From positions 434,001 to 498,000 of the forward strand of contig CAVSNJ010000025.1 of NCBI GenBank assembly GCA_963729295.1: 64,000 nt of DNA, written 5' to 3'. Made by a program: the position numbers and the translations under genes. Below the pieces are notes generated by a model. That model was not told where the DNA came from, did no database searches, and saw only the letters and a program-made list of their open reading frames with translations. Positions 52,620 through 62,179 of the stretch are shown here, piece by piece. The stretch is from DATJLY01 sp963729295. GTDB taxonomy: Bacteria > Pseudomonadota > Alphaproteobacteria > ATCC43930 > CGMCC-115725. Positions within the stretch are counted from its first letter, which is position 1. The number at the start of each line of letters is the position of its first letter.

Positions 52620-54194
52620 ATGGCGATCGACGGCGCCCATGGCGGCGCGCGCACGGAAGAGCAGCGGCTTCGCGATTATGCCGAGGCCGCGGCCGACTGG
52701 TTCTGGGAGATGGATTCGGGTCTGCGCTTCACGCGCATGAGCTCGAGCACGCACCTGCCGCAAAGCTACGAGAGCCAGGATTTCATCGGCCGCCGCCTCG
52801 ACGAGGTGCACGGGCTGGGCGTCGCCGGAGACGACTGGCAGCCGCTCGTGGCGCTCTTGGACGCGCGCCTGCCGTTCCGCGACGTGCGTCTCGTCTGCCG
52901 CGGCACCGACGGCTCGTATCTCCATCTCTCGCTCTCGGGCCTGCCGCTCTTCAACGAAGACGGCACCTTCGCCGGATATCGCGGCATCGGCCGCGACTTG
53001 ACGCTGCTGAAGCGCGCCGAGGAGCACGCGGCCAAGGCGCAGAGCGCGCTCGCCGCCACCACGGAGCTGCTGCGCGCGACGCTCGACAACATGGAGCAGG
53101 GGCTGCTCGTCCTCGATGGCGAGCTGCGCATGCGGCTTTGGAACGACCGAATGTTCGCGCTCTTCGGCCACGAGCCGAAGAATTTCTGGGTCGGGCGTCC
53201 CTTCGCCGACATGGTGCGCGAATATGCCGGATCCGAAGGTCAGGAGCGCGCCAGCATCTCGATCGCCTTCACCCGCCGCGTCAGCGAGACCGGCAAGGCC
53301 GCGGTGCGCGAGTTCATGGCGCCCAACGGCTCGTTCATCGAGATGCGCGTGACGCCGATGCCCGAAGGCGGCGCCATCGCCACATATTCCGACATCTCCG
53401 AGCAGAAGCACGTCGAGGCCGATCTGCGCCGCGCCAAGGAGGAGGCCGAGCTCGCAAGCCGCAGCAAGAGCGAGTTCCTCGCCAACATGAGCCACGAGCT
53501 GCGCACGCCCTTGAACGCCATCATCGGCTTCGCCGACATCCTGCGCGGCGAGATTTTCGGGCCGCTCGGCGATTCCCGCTATGCCGACTACGCCACCGAC
53601 ATCCGCGACAGCGGCCTCCATCTCCTGAAGCTCATCAACGACGTGCTCGACGTCTCCAAGGTCGAGTTCGGCAAGATCGAGCTGGCCGAGGAGGCGGTCG
53701 ACATCGTCAGCGTGATCGAGGGCTGCATCCGGCTGATGCGCGAGCGCGTCGATGCCGCGGGCCTGCACTTGAAGCAAGCCATGCCCCTGACCCTGCCGCT
53801 CGTGCAATGCGACGAGCTGCGCATGAAGCAGGTGCTGCTCAACCTCCTGTCGAACGCCGTGAAGTTCACGCCGGCCGGCGGCAGCATCACGGTGCGCGCC
53901 CAGCTCACCGACAAGGGGCTCGGCATCACCGTCGACGACACCGGCATCGGCATCGCGCCCGGCGACATCGACAAGGCGCTGCGCCCGTTCGGCCAGATCG
54001 ACAGCCGGCTGGCGCGGAAATACCAAGGGACCGGGCTCGGATTGCCGCTCGCCAAATCCATGATCGAGCTGCATGGCGGACGGCTCGACATCGACAGCGC
54101 GTCGGGCGCGGGGACGCGCGTGACGCTGTGGCTGCCGATCGAGCGTGTGCTCGTCCCGACCGGCTCGCGCAGCTTCGCCGGCGTCGAGCTCTGA
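52620..54194 (+). CDS. PAS-domain sensor histidine kinase
   Basis: 524 residues: two PAS domains (about 15-135 and 150-270), HisKA with LANMSHELRTPLNAIIGFA near 290-300, and HATPase with VDDTGIGIAPGDI and GTGLGLPLAKSM. No transmembrane segment; cytoplasmic. The architecture resembles PleC/DivJ-like soluble kinases, but no receiver lies beside it. Start ATG 52620 preceded by GGAGCGGGG. Confidence 0.92.
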   Translation: MAIDGAHGGARTEEQRLRDYAEAAADWFWEMDSGLRFTRMSSSTHLPQSYESQDFIGRRLDEVHGLGVAGDDWQPLVALLDARLPFRDVRLVCRGTDGSYLHLSLSGLPLFNEDGTFAGYRGIGRDLTLLKRAEEHAAKAQSALAATTELLRATLDNMEQGLLVLDGELRMRLWNDRMFALFGHEPKNFWVGRPFADMVREYAGSEGQERASISIAFTRRVSETGKAAVREFMAPNGSFIEMRVTPMPEGGAIATYSDISEQKHVEADLRRAKEEAELASRSKSEFLANMSHELRTPLNAIIGFADILRGEIFGPLGDSRYADYATDIRDSGLHLLKLINDVLDVSKVEFGKIELAEEAVDIVSVIEGCIRLMRERVDAAGLHLKQAMPLTLPLVQCDELRMKQVLLNLLSNAVKFTPAGGSITVRAQLTDKGLGITVDDTGIGIAPGDIDKALRPFGQIDSRLARKYQGTGLGLPLAKSMIELHGGRLDIDSASGAGTRVTLWLPIERVLVPTGSRSFAGVEL

Positions 54195-54295
54195 TTTCAA
54201 CTCGCCGCGCGCTGACGCGGATTGCGGCGCGCTCCTGTGGATAAATTCCGAGTCGGATCTCTCTTTTGCGCCGATTAAGGAACCTTTTGCGCTTG

Positions 54296-54310
54296 TTAGG
54301 AAAAAATTAA
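54296..54310 (+). promoter_or_regulatory. CtrA-like binding site
   Basis: TTAG-N7-TTAA, one base from the CtrA consensus TTAA-N7-TTAA, 53 bp upstream of the PAS-domain gene. The local sequence is unusually AT-rich. The assignment is by motif only; CtrA itself is not in the window. Confidence 0.5.
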
Positions 54311-54362
54311 CTCGGCACGCGCGGAGTGAAGCTCGTGCAAAGCCGCAGAGCTTCGTGAAGCG

Positions 54363-54932
54363 ATGTCCGCCCTGCCCGTGACCGATCCGCATCTCTTGGC
54401 GCTGTTGCGTTATTGGCTCACGAAACGCGGCACGCGGCCGCTCCCCACGCGGCGCGACATCGATCCCGTGGAAATCGACCCCGAGCTGTTGCCGAACCTC
54501 GTCCTGGCCGATCTTTTGGAGCGCGGCACGCATGTGCGCTTCCGGCTCGTCGGCACGGCGGTGGTGAAGCGGCTCGGAAGCGACCCGACCGGACGTTATC
54601 TCGAGCGCGAGCTGCGCGGCGGCTGGTTCACCGAGCTCGGCTCGCTCTTCCGCCTCGTCTATGCCGAGCGCGCGCCGGTCTATGCCGAAAGCGAGCTGCG
54701 CTGGGGCGCAGGGCGATCCTTGCGCGTCCTCAATCTGCTGCTGCCGCTGGCGCAGGACGGGCCCGATCCGGCGATTGCGCTCGCGGGCCTCGCCTTCGCC
54801 TCGAGTGAAATCTTCCCGCCGTCGCTCAAGGCGCTCGCTGAAAGCGGCGTGCACCACGAGCTGCGCCGGCAGGTGCTAAAGGAGCTGCCGGCGCTCGACG
54901 CGCCGCAGCGCCTCGGGCGCCTCATCGCTTAG
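54363..54932 (+). CDS. PAS-domain (PAS_5-like) protein
   Basis: 189 residues. Begins PVTDPHLLALLRYWLTKRG and contains ELLPNLVLADLLERGTHVRFRLVGTAVV and RYLERELRGG, typical of the alphaproteobacterial PAS_5 type. No output domain. A CtrA-like box lies upstream, suggesting cell-cycle control. Confidence 0.82.
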   Translation: MSALPVTDPHLLALLRYWLTKRGTRPLPTRRDIDPVEIDPELLPNLVLADLLERGTHVRFRLVGTAVVKRLGSDPTGRYLERELRGGWFTELGSLFRLVYAERAPVYAESELRWGAGRSLRVLNLLLPLAQDGPDPAIALAGLAFASSEIFPPSLKALAESGVHHELRRQVLKELPALDAPQRLGRLIA

Positions 54933-54972
54933 CGTGTTCCCTCTCCCAGCCCGCGGGCGGGGAGCGTCGCGA

Positions 54973-56871
54973 TCAGATCTCGACCTGGCCGCCGAGCTCG
55001 ACGACGCGGTTCGAGGGGATGCGGAAATACTCGGTGGCGCTCATCATCGTGCGGTGCATCATGATGAAGAGGCGTTTGCGCCAATCCCAGAACGGCGAGT
55101 GCTGCCCGATCACCACCTTCTCGCGCCCGACGAAGAACGACGTCTCCATCAGATTGAAGCGGAACTGCATGAGGCGAAGCTGCGCCAAGGTGCGCGGGAT
55201 GTTGGGCTCGTCCATGAAGCCGTAATGGACCGTGATCGCGTGGAAATTATGGTCGAGATGCTGCATGACGATGCGCTCGCTGTCGGGCACGTGCGGAAAA
55301 TCCTCGGTGTCCACCTTCATCAGCACGACGCGTTCGTGCAGCACCTTGTTGTGCTTCAGATTGTGCAGCAGCGCCGGCGGCACGATGTCGGCATTGGGCA
55401 CCATGAACACGGCGGTGCCGGGCACGCGCTGCGGCCGGTCGGGCCGGAGCGTCTGGAGGAAGGTCTCGAGCGGCAGCGCCTCGCGCCAGCGCTCGACCAG
55501 AAGCCGCTCGCGCCCGCTGATCCACGTCGTCATCAGCAGGAACAGGATGAGCCCGACGACCAGCGGGAACCAGCCGCCCTCGACGATCTTCAATAGGTTC
55601 GAGCTGAAGAACACGAGGTCGACGATGAGGAAGAAGCCGAACACCGATCCGGCGACGAGCGGCTTGTAGTGTGCGACCGCGATCGCATAGACGAACGCCA
55701 GAACCGTCGTCAGCGTCATCGTGCCGGTGACGGCGACGCCATAGGCGGCGCCCAGATTGTCGGAGCTCTTGAAGCCCAGGACGAGCGCCAGGGTCGCGAC
55801 GAGCAGAAACAGGTTGATCTTGGGCACGTAGATTTGGCCGATCTCGGATTCCGACGTGTGCCTGATGTCGAAGCGCGGCAGATATCCGAGCAGCACCGCC
55901 TGGCGTGTCATCGAGAAGGCGCCCGAGATCACCGCCTGCGAGGCGATCACGGTGGCCGCCGCCGACAGCACCACCATCGGATAAAGCGCCCAGGCGGGCG
56001 CCAGGCGATAGAACGGATTGTCGAGCGCCGCCGGCGAATGAAGCAGCAGCGCGCCCTGGCCGAAATAGTTGAGGAGCAGCGCCGGGAACACGAAGCTCAT
56101 CCAGTCGACGCGAATGGGCCGGCGCCCGAAATGGCCCATGTCGGCATAGAGCGCCTCGACCCCGGTGAAGGCCAGCACCACCGCGCCCAGGAGCAGCAGC
56201 CCCTTGCCCGGGTCGGACCACAGCAGCGCCATGCCGTAATAGGGATTGAGCGCCTTCACGATGCCGGGCTGGCGCACGATCTCGACGAGGCCGAGGCCGC
56301 CGATCGTGAAAAACCACAGGATCATCACCGGGCCGAACGCGCCGCCGACGCGCGCCGTGCCGCGGCGCTGGAACAAGAACAGGAAAAGCAGCAGCACGAC
56401 GCTGATCGGGATGACGTAAGGGTCGAAATAGGGCGTCGCGACTTTGAGTCCCTCGACCGCGCCCAAAAGCGAGATCGCCGGCGTGATGATGCCGTCGCCG
56501 TAAAAAAGCGCCGCGCCCAGGAGGCCGGCGGCGAGAATCCACCAGCGCACGCGCGGCCGGCCCTCGCCGGCGCGGAGCGCCAGCGCCGTCAGCGCCAGGA
56601 TGCCGCCTTCGCCGCGATTGTCGGCGCGCATGATGACGGTCACGTATTTGAGCGTGACCACCACCATCAGCGCCCAGGTGATGAGCGACAGCACGCCATA
56701 GACCGCGAACGGCGACACATCGCCGCCGATCTCGATGAAGCATTGCTTGATCGTGTAAAGCGGCGACGTGCCGATATCGCCATAGACGACACCGAGCGCG
56801 CCAAGCATCAACAGCTTCTGCGCGCGGCTGCGCGCTGCCGCCGTTCCGCTGGCCGCGGTAACCTGTGCCAT
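54973..56871 (-). CDS. kup: Low-affinity potassium transporter Kup
   Basis: 632 residues, about twelve membrane segments. GALGVVYGDIGTSPLYTIKQCF near the N-terminus, ALTALALRAGEGRPRV, and the C-terminal cytoplasmic domain (VPGTAVFMVPNADIVPPALLHNLKHN). H+/K+ symport. Normal length. Confidence 0.95.
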   Translation of the reverse strand: MAQVTAASGTAAARSRAQKLLMLGALGVVYGDIGTSPLYTIKQCFIEIGGDVSPFAVYGVLSLITWALMVVVTLKYVTVIMRADNRGEGGILALTALALRAGEGRPRVRWWILAAGLLGAALFYGDGIITPAISLLGAVEGLKVATPYFDPYVIPISVVLLLFLFLFQRRGTARVGGAFGPVMILWFFTIGGLGLVEIVRQPGIVKALNPYYGMALLWSDPGKGLLLLGAVVLAFTGVEALYADMGHFGRRPIRVDWMSFVFPALLLNYFGQGALLLHSPAALDNPFYRLAPAWALYPMVVLSAAATVIASQAVISGAFSMTRQAVLLGYLPRFDIRHTSESEIGQIYVPKINLFLLVATLALVLGFKSSDNLGAAYGVAVTGTMTLTTVLAFVYAIAVAHYKPLVAGSVFGFFLIVDLVFFSSNLLKIVEGGWFPLVVGLILFLLMTTWISGRERLLVERWREALPLETFLQTLRPDRPQRVPGTAVFMVPNADIVPPALLHNLKHNKVLHERVVLMKVDTEDFPHVPDSERIVMQHLDHNFHAITVHYGFMDEPNIPRTLAQLRLMQFRFNLMETSFFVGREKVVIGQHSPFWDWRKRLFIMMHRTMMSATEYFRIPSNRVVELGGQVEI

Positions 56872-57009
56872 GAATCCCTTGAACCCGGCGGGGTGGGGTG
56901 CGCTCTCTAGACAATCCGCCGCCCGGGGGCAACGGGCGGGCCGATTGAAACTTTCTCGCCCGTCCTGTATGTGCGATGGCGCAAGGGGCGGGGGAAAGCG
57001 CGGAGGTCG

Positions 57010-57696
57010 ATGGACGCACCGATCCGAAAACCGGCCGAGGATGCCCGGCGCTTGCTGGCGAATTGCTTTTTATTCCAGGGACTTGGCTCCGAAGAGCGGG
57101 ATCAGCTCGTGAGCCGCGCCCACATCCGGCGCTTTGCCGCGGGCGACCCGATCTTCCGCATGGGCGCGCCCGGCTCGAGCATGATGGCGGTGCTGTCGGG
57201 CCAGGTCCGGATCAGCATCTCCTCGCCCGAGGGCAAGGAGCTGCTGCTCGCCATCCTTCACCCCGGCGAGGTGTTCGGCGAGATCGCGCTTCTGGACGGC
57301 AAGGAGCGGTCGGCCGACGCCACCGCGATGACCGCGTGCAGCCTCGCCGTGCTCGAGCGGCGCGAAGTCATGGTGTTCCTGGAGCGCCATCCCGAGGCCT
57401 GGCCGCGCATCGTCGAGGTGCTGTGCGAGCGCTTCCGCGAGAACACCCAGCACGCGGCCGAGGTCTCGCTGATGCAGCTGCCGGCGCGGCTGGCGAAGGC
57501 GCTCCTGCGCATGGACAGCGACCCTGTCGGCGGCGGCAAACCCCTGTCGCAGCGCGACCTCGGCAACCTGGTGGGCGCGGCGCGCGAGAGCGTCAACAAG
57601 TGCCTCAACGAATGGCAGCGCCGCGGCGTCATCCGGATCGACGACGCCTCGATCGCGATCCTCGACCGCACGACGCTCGACGAACTGACTCGTTGA
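57010..57696 (+). CDS. CRP-type transcription regulator
   Basis: 228 residues from ATG 57010 (CGGAGGT upstream). Cyclic-nucleotide domain with GEVFGEIALLDGKERSADA; the Arg-Ser pair matches the cAMP phosphate-binding pocket of CRP. C-terminal HTH LSQRDLGNLVGAARESVNKCLNEW; R-E-x-V-x-K in the recognition helix fits TGTGA-N6-TCACA sites, two of which occur in this window. No Cys cluster for Fe-S, so not FNR. Effector cAMP is inferred. Confidence 0.9.
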   Translation: MDAPIRKPAEDARRLLANCFLFQGLGSEERDQLVSRAHIRRFAAGDPIFRMGAPGSSMMAVLSGQVRISISSPEGKELLLAILHPGEVFGEIALLDGKERSADATAMTACSLAVLERREVMVFLERHPEAWPRIVEVLCERFRENTQHAAEVSLMQLPARLAKALLRMDSDPVGGGKPLSQRDLGNLVGAARESVNKCLNEWQRRGVIRIDDASIAILDRTTLDELTR

Positions 57697-57703
57697 TGAG
57701 GGC

Positions 57704-58375
57704 TTAGGCGGCGGCGCGCGCGGCGGGCGCCGCGACCGAGGTCCCGAGCGCCTCGCGCAGGCGCTGGAACGCCAACCGCATGCGCGACTTCACCGTGCCG
57801 AGCGGAATCGCCAGGTGGCACGCGATTTCGCCGTGCGACTTGCCCTCGTAGAAGGCGAGGCTGACGACCGCCGCCTGCTCCTGCGGCAGCGCCTCGAGCA
57901 CGCTGCGGACGCGCTGCTGCTCGGCGGCGGAGGTGAGACGCGCGTCGGGCTGCGGCACCGGGGTCGACTCGAGCGCCGGCTCGTTCGGGTCGAAGGCTCG
58001 GCGCTGCTCGCGGCGCAGCGCGTCGATGCGCAAATTGCGGGCGATCGTGAAGATCCACGAGCTCACCGCCGATTTCGTCGGGTCATAGCTCTCCGACTTG
58101 CGCCAAACCGTGAACATCACGTCCTGCACCAACTCTTCGGCCAGCTCGTCGGTCGTGCCGAGCTTCTTCATATAGGATTTGAGGCGCGGCGCGAAATAAT
58201 TGAACAGCTCCATGAAGGCCTTGGTGTCGCGGCGCTTCGTCACCGCGTCGATGAGGCGGCGGTGGCCCAGCGACGTGTCGCTCGGGACCGGAAAGCGCGC
58301 GATCGTGGCCACGATGCGCGCCGGCAGGGGCTGGCGCTGGGCTTCACGATCGGGTGCGAGAATGGCGGCGTTCAT
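57704..58375 (-). CDS. ECF sigma factor (RpoE/SigK-like)
   Basis: 223 residues. Region 2: FNYFAPRLKSYMKKLG, ELVQDVMFTVWRKSESYDP, SWIFTIARNLRIDALRRE. Region 4: ALPQEQAAVVSLAFYEGKSHGEIACHL and GTVKSRMRLAFQRLREAL. An N-terminal extension of about 45 residues precedes region 2. No anti-sigma gene adjoins it; the downstream neighbour is convergent. CRP-like sites lie upstream. Confidence 0.93.
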   Translation of the reverse strand: MNAAILAPDREAQRQPLPARIVATIARFPVPSDTSLGHRRLIDAVTKRRDTKAFMELFNYFAPRLKSYMKKLGTTDELAEELVQDVMFTVWRKSESYDPTKSAVSSWIFTIARNLRIDALRREQRRAFDPNEPALESTPVPQPDARLTSAAEQQRVRSVLEALPQEQAAVVSLAFYEGKSHGEIACHLAIPLGTVKSRMRLAFQRLREALGTSVAAPAARAAA

Positions 58376-58453
58376 CGGACTTCCCCTGTCTCCCGTGCCG
58401 CGCTCCTAGGGCGGCCTCTGAGAGCCATAAAAGCAGGGTTCGCCCGGGGCCCT

Positions 58454-58469
58454 TGTGAAGTGGTTCACA
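58454..58469. promoter_or_regulatory. CRP-type binding palindrome
   Basis: TGTGAAGTGGTTCACA, perfect TGTGA-N6-TCACA. It lies 79 bp upstream of the ECF sigma start (minus strand). Confidence 0.7.
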
Positions 58470-58494
58470 GGGGCCGGGTCTTTTTGCGGAATCG

Positions 58495-58508
58495 GTGATC
58501 TAAGTCAC
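58495..58508. promoter_or_regulatory. CRP/FNR-family-like palindrome
   Basis: GTGATCTAAGTCAC, an inverted GTGAT/GTCAC with one mismatch, spaced like FNR/FixK-type sites. It is 41 bp from the CRP-like site. Weaker than that site. Confidence 0.45.
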
Positions 58509-58683
58509 AAGCTTTGAGCGTTTTTATGGGGTCGTCGGCGCGCCCTCCGACGGCTCAGGGCGGGACCGGCCGGGGCGGCGGGGGCAAAACCCCGGATCGC
58601 GGCCGCCTCCCGCGGACAAGCGGGGCCGCCCGCCCCCGCCTCCGGCGCGACCCGACTGCGGTGCGCCGGAGGGGTGCGGTCGC

Positions 58684-60066
58684 CTACCCGCGCGCGACGG
58701 CGTCGAGCGTGTCGCGCCGGCCCAATCCCATGCCGGCGAAGCGCACGAAATAGAGTCGCGCCAGGACGAAGCTCGCGACCGTGCCGATGCCGAGCGGCAC
58801 GAGCAGGGCGAGATAGAGCTGCTGCACGGCGAGGTGCATGTCGATCAGCACGCCCGCGACATAGGGTCCCGCGACCGCGCCGCAGCGCCCGACCGCGAAC
58901 GCCCAGCCCGAGCCGTTCGAGCGGATCGAGGTCGGATAGATCATGGCCGAGGTCGCGTTGAGGCCGAACTGCAGGCCGAGGAGCGTGAAGCCGCAGAAGA
59001 AGATCACGGCCATCAGCAGCGTTTCGCTCGCTTCCGTCGCGTAGCCGGTGAAAGGCGCCACGCACAGCGAGACGACGAACAGCGCGCAGACCGGCATCAG
59101 CCCCATCTTGTCGATCGGCCGCGACAGCGCGAGCCCGCCGAGCGTGCCGCCGATCTGGAACACCGACGTGCTGAGATAGGCGTCCGCCATCGGCACGTGC
59201 GCCTGGGCGAGCACGGTCGGCAGGAACTGGTTCATGAAATAGAACGACATCAGGTTGCAGACGAAGCAGAGCCACAGCAGTGGCGTGATCCACTGCATCC
59301 CGTCCTGGAAGAGCTGGTTCGGGCGGAATTTCGCATAGACTTTCTCGTCGCTGACGACGAAGCGCGTCCCGGCCGGCACGGTGCGCGACGGGTCCATCGC
59401 CTGGACGATCGCGGCCACGCGCTCGCGGTTCTCTTCCCGCACGACGAGGTGCTTCAGCAATTCCGGCAGCCAGAACCAGGCGATGATGGCGATCACGATC
59501 GGCGTCACGCCGCCGATGAAGAACAGCGATTGCCAGCCATAGGCCGGAATGATGCTGTTGGCGATGAAGCCCGGCACCGCGCCGCCGAAGGTTATGCCGG
59601 TGAACATGACGATGATCATGGTGGCGCGGGCGCGCTTCGGCGCGAACTCGGCGTTGAGCGCGATCGTGTTCGGCGGCATGCCGCCGAGGCCGATCCCGGT
59701 AAGGAAGCGGTAGACGGCGAGGCTCGTCAGAGAATCGGCCGACATGGTGAGGAGGCTGAAGGCGCCGATCATCAGCAGCGACAGAACGATCGCCACCCTG
59801 CGGCCATAGCGGTCGCCGATCCAGCCGAGGATCATCGAGCCGAACAGGATGCCGAAGAGCGCGGCGCTGAATGCCATGCCGAGCCCGGCCATGCTTTTGA
59901 GGCCCCACAATTTCACGATCGCGGGTCCGGCGGAGCCGACCGTGCCGATGTCGTAGCCGTCGAACAGGATGATGAAGAAGCAGAAGATCACGATCATCGC
60001 GTTGAAGCGGTTCATCGGGCGCTCGTCGATGAAGCGCGAAATGTCGAACACCTGCTCTTTCGCCAT
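58684..60066 (-). CDS. MFS transporter, aromatic acid:H+ symporter type
   Basis: 460 residues, twelve membrane segments. FCFFIILFDGYDIGTVGSA in segment 1 and GWIGDRYGRRVAIVLSLL between segments 2 and 3 match the AAHS (PcaK/BenK) family. GIGLGGMPPNTIALNAEFAP follows. Uptake of an aromatic acid such as a benzoate is inferred. Divergent from the next MFS gene. Confidence 0.88.
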   Translation of the reverse strand: MAKEQVFDISRFIDERPMNRFNAMIVIFCFFIILFDGYDIGTVGSAGPAIVKLWGLKSMAGLGMAFSAALFGILFGSMILGWIGDRYGRRVAIVLSLLMIGAFSLLTMSADSLTSLAVYRFLTGIGLGGMPPNTIALNAEFAPKRARATMIIVMFTGITFGGAVPGFIANSIIPAYGWQSLFFIGGVTPIVIAIIAWFWLPELLKHLVVREENRERVAAIVQAMDPSRTVPAGTRFVVSDEKVYAKFRPNQLFQDGMQWITPLLWLCFVCNLMSFYFMNQFLPTVLAQAHVPMADAYLSTSVFQIGGTLGGLALSRPIDKMGLMPVCALFVVSLCVAPFTGYATEASETLLMAVIFFCGFTLLGLQFGLNATSAMIYPTSIRSNGSGWAFAVGRCGAVAGPYVAGVLIDMHLAVQQLYLALLVPLGIGTVASFVLARLYFVRFAGMGLGRRDTLDAVARG

Positions 60067-60224
60067 GTTTCCTCCTGGCCCGGCCGCTTGGCGGCGGGGT
60101 CGTTCGTTCCGCCGCCGAGTCTAGCCGCGCCGCCCGATTCGGGTCGCGTGGGATGTCGCCCACAAAGGGCGACGGGCGAGAGGGATCGCGCGCGCCGGCG
60201 TTTTTGCCGCGAGGAGGTCTGGCG

Positions 60225-61682
60225 ATGGCGAGCGCAAGCGCGCGGCACTGCGCGATGCGGGCGGTGGCGACGCGGATTCCGGCGCGGCTCGACCGCCTGC
60301 CGTGGTCGCGCTTCCACGCGCTCGTCGTCGCCGCGCTCGGCATCACGTGGATTCTCGACGGGCTCGAAGTGACGATCGTCGGCGCGGTCGGCGCGGTGCT
60401 GCAGGATCGGCGCACGCTCGGCCTCTCGCCCGCGGAGATCGGCGCCGTCGCATCGTTCTATCTCGCGGGCGCGGTCACGGGCGCGCTGGTCTTCGGCTGG
60501 CTGACGGATCGGTTCGGCCGCAAGCGCATGTTCTATCTGACGCTCGCGGTCTATCTCGCCGGCGTCGCGCTCTCGGCGCTCGCGTGGGATTTTTGGAGCT
60601 TCGCGCTCTTTCGCGCCGTGACCGGCGCCGGGATCGGCGGCGAATACGCCGCAGTCAATTCCGCGATCGACGAGCTGATTCCCGCGCGCCTGCGCGGCCG
60701 GATCGACCTCGTCGTCAACGGCAGCTACTGGCTCGGCGCGGCGCTGGGCGCGGCGGCGACCTTGGTGCTGCTCGATCCCGCGAAGTTCCCGGTCGATCTC
60801 GGCTGGCGCCTCGGATTCGCCATCGGCGCGGCGCTCGGCCTCGTCATCCTGCTGCTGCGCCGCGCCGTGCCGGAAAGTCCGCGCTGGCTCGTGACGCATG
60901 GCCGGGCGCAGGAGGCGGAAGCCGCCATCGGCGAGATCGAGTCCCGCATCGTCGCGGCGGGACATGGCTTGCCGCCGGTCGCGGGCGATCCTCTCGTCGT
61001 CCATCCGCGCAAAAATTTCGGCTTCGCCGTCGTGGCGCGCGTCATGCTCGGACGCTATCGCGCACGCTCGCTTCTCGCCTTCGTGCTCATGTTGGCGCAA
61101 GCCTTTCTCTACAACGCGCTGTTCTTCACCTATGGCTTGGTGCTGAGCCGGTTCTATGGCGTCGCGCCGCAGGACACCGGCCTCTATCTCCTGCCGCTCG
61201 CGGCCGGGAATTTCCTGGGGCCGCTCCTGCTCGGGCGTTTCTTCGATACGGTCGGACGGCGCACGATGATCGCCGCCACATATCTTGTTTCAGGCATGCT
61301 TCTGGCGGGGACCGGCTATGCCTTCGCCGCAGGCGCGCTCGACGCCACGACGCAGACGCTTGCCTGGTGCGCGATCTTCTTCTTCGCTTCGGCTGCGGCG
61401 AGCGCCGCCTATCTCACTGCGAGCGAGATCTTTCCGCTCGAGATTCGGGCGCTCGCGATTTCGTGTTTTTATGCGCTCGGCACGGCGGCGGGCGGCATCG
61501 TCGCGCCGTGGCTCTTCGGCACGCTCATCGGCGTCGGCTCACGCTGGTATATTTTTGCGGGCTACGGCGCGGCGGCCGTATTGATGGCGGCGGCGGCGCT
61601 GGTCGAATGGTTGATCGGCATCGACGCCGAAGGCAAGTCGCTCGAAGCGGTCGCGCTGCCGCTCACGGCGGACGATTCGTAG
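60225..61682 (+). CDS. MFS transporter, sugar-porter/AAHS-like
   Basis: 485 residues from ATG 60225 with GAGGAGGT 7 bases upstream; a GTG-extended frame from 60153 is less likely. Twelve membrane segments; WILDGLEVTIVGAVGAVL, GWLTDRFGRKRMFYLTLAVYLAG and GAGIGGEYAAVNSAIDELIP give the family pattern. Substrate unknown. Confidence 0.85.
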   Translation: MASASARHCAMRAVATRIPARLDRLPWSRFHALVVAALGITWILDGLEVTIVGAVGAVLQDRRTLGLSPAEIGAVASFYLAGAVTGALVFGWLTDRFGRKRMFYLTLAVYLAGVALSALAWDFWSFALFRAVTGAGIGGEYAAVNSAIDELIPARLRGRIDLVVNGSYWLGAALGAAATLVLLDPAKFPVDLGWRLGFAIGAALGLVILLLRRAVPESPRWLVTHGRAQEAEAAIGEIESRIVAAGHGLPPVAGDPLVVHPRKNFGFAVVARVMLGRYRARSLLAFVLMLAQAFLYNALFFTYGLVLSRFYGVAPQDTGLYLLPLAAGNFLGPLLLGRFFDTVGRRTMIAATYLVSGMLLAGTGYAFAAGALDATTQTLAWCAIFFFASAAASAAYLTASEIFPLEIRALAISCFYALGTAAGGIVAPWLFGTLIGVGSRWYIFAGYGAAAVLMAAAALVEWLIGIDAEGKSLEAVALPLTADDS

Positions 61683-61718
61683 CGGTTGGGGCGGCGGTGA
61701 TCCGCCGCCCCCCAAATA

Positions 61719-62009
61719 TCAGAATCCCCCGGTATTGCCGCCGTAGCCCGGAGCGGGCAGGCCATAGACCGGATCGACGGGATCGCCGTTGCCGTTCCTG
61801 AGCCGCGACCAAGGCGGCACCTTGTTCGGATTGTAGGGGGCGTTGGCGCTGCCGAGATAATCGTCCCCCGGCTGCACCGGCTGCGTCGCGACTTGCGGCG
61901 GATTCGAGGTCATCGGCGGCGGCATGTCGTCGGCCAAGGCGAGCGAGGGCAGGCCCAGTCCGAGCGCGAGAGCGCCGGCGCCCAATGCGAGAATGATGGT
62001 CTTCGTCAC
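61719..62009 (-). CDS. Small exported hypothetical protein
   Basis: 96 residues. Signal peptide MTKTIILALGAGALALGLGLPSLALA, then a Pro/Gly/Asn-rich mature part ending GLPAPGYGGNTGGF. Probably periplasmic. No family recognised. Confidence 0.65.
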   Translation of the reverse strand: MTKTIILALGAGALALGLGLPSLALADDMPPPMTSNPPQVATQPVQPGDDYLGSANAPYNPNKVPPWSRLRNGNGDPVDPVYGLPAPGYGGNTGGF

Positions 62010-62179
62010 AACATTTCCTTTCGAGATAGCTCTTCGACGGATGAAGCGCTACGCGCATGCGCGCACGCCGACAAGCGGTGCCTCGTCATATGAAAGTTGC
62101 GATGCACGCGGGGATGCTGGGCGCTCCCGCTGCTTAGAAACGTCACCCGGCGCGTGGCGCAAGTGTAGTTAGGAAACTT

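Larger units (their letters stand above)
58376..58683. other. Regulatory region between the ECF sigma factor and an MFS gene
   Basis: 308 bp without a gene. It holds the promoter region for the sigma gene with two palindromic regulator sites (58454-58469 and 58495-58508), and a GC-rich stretch (58540-58680) next to the MFS stop with several short inverted repeats. The plus strand has a stem around the CRP-like site with TCTTTTT behind it. Confidence 0.6.
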
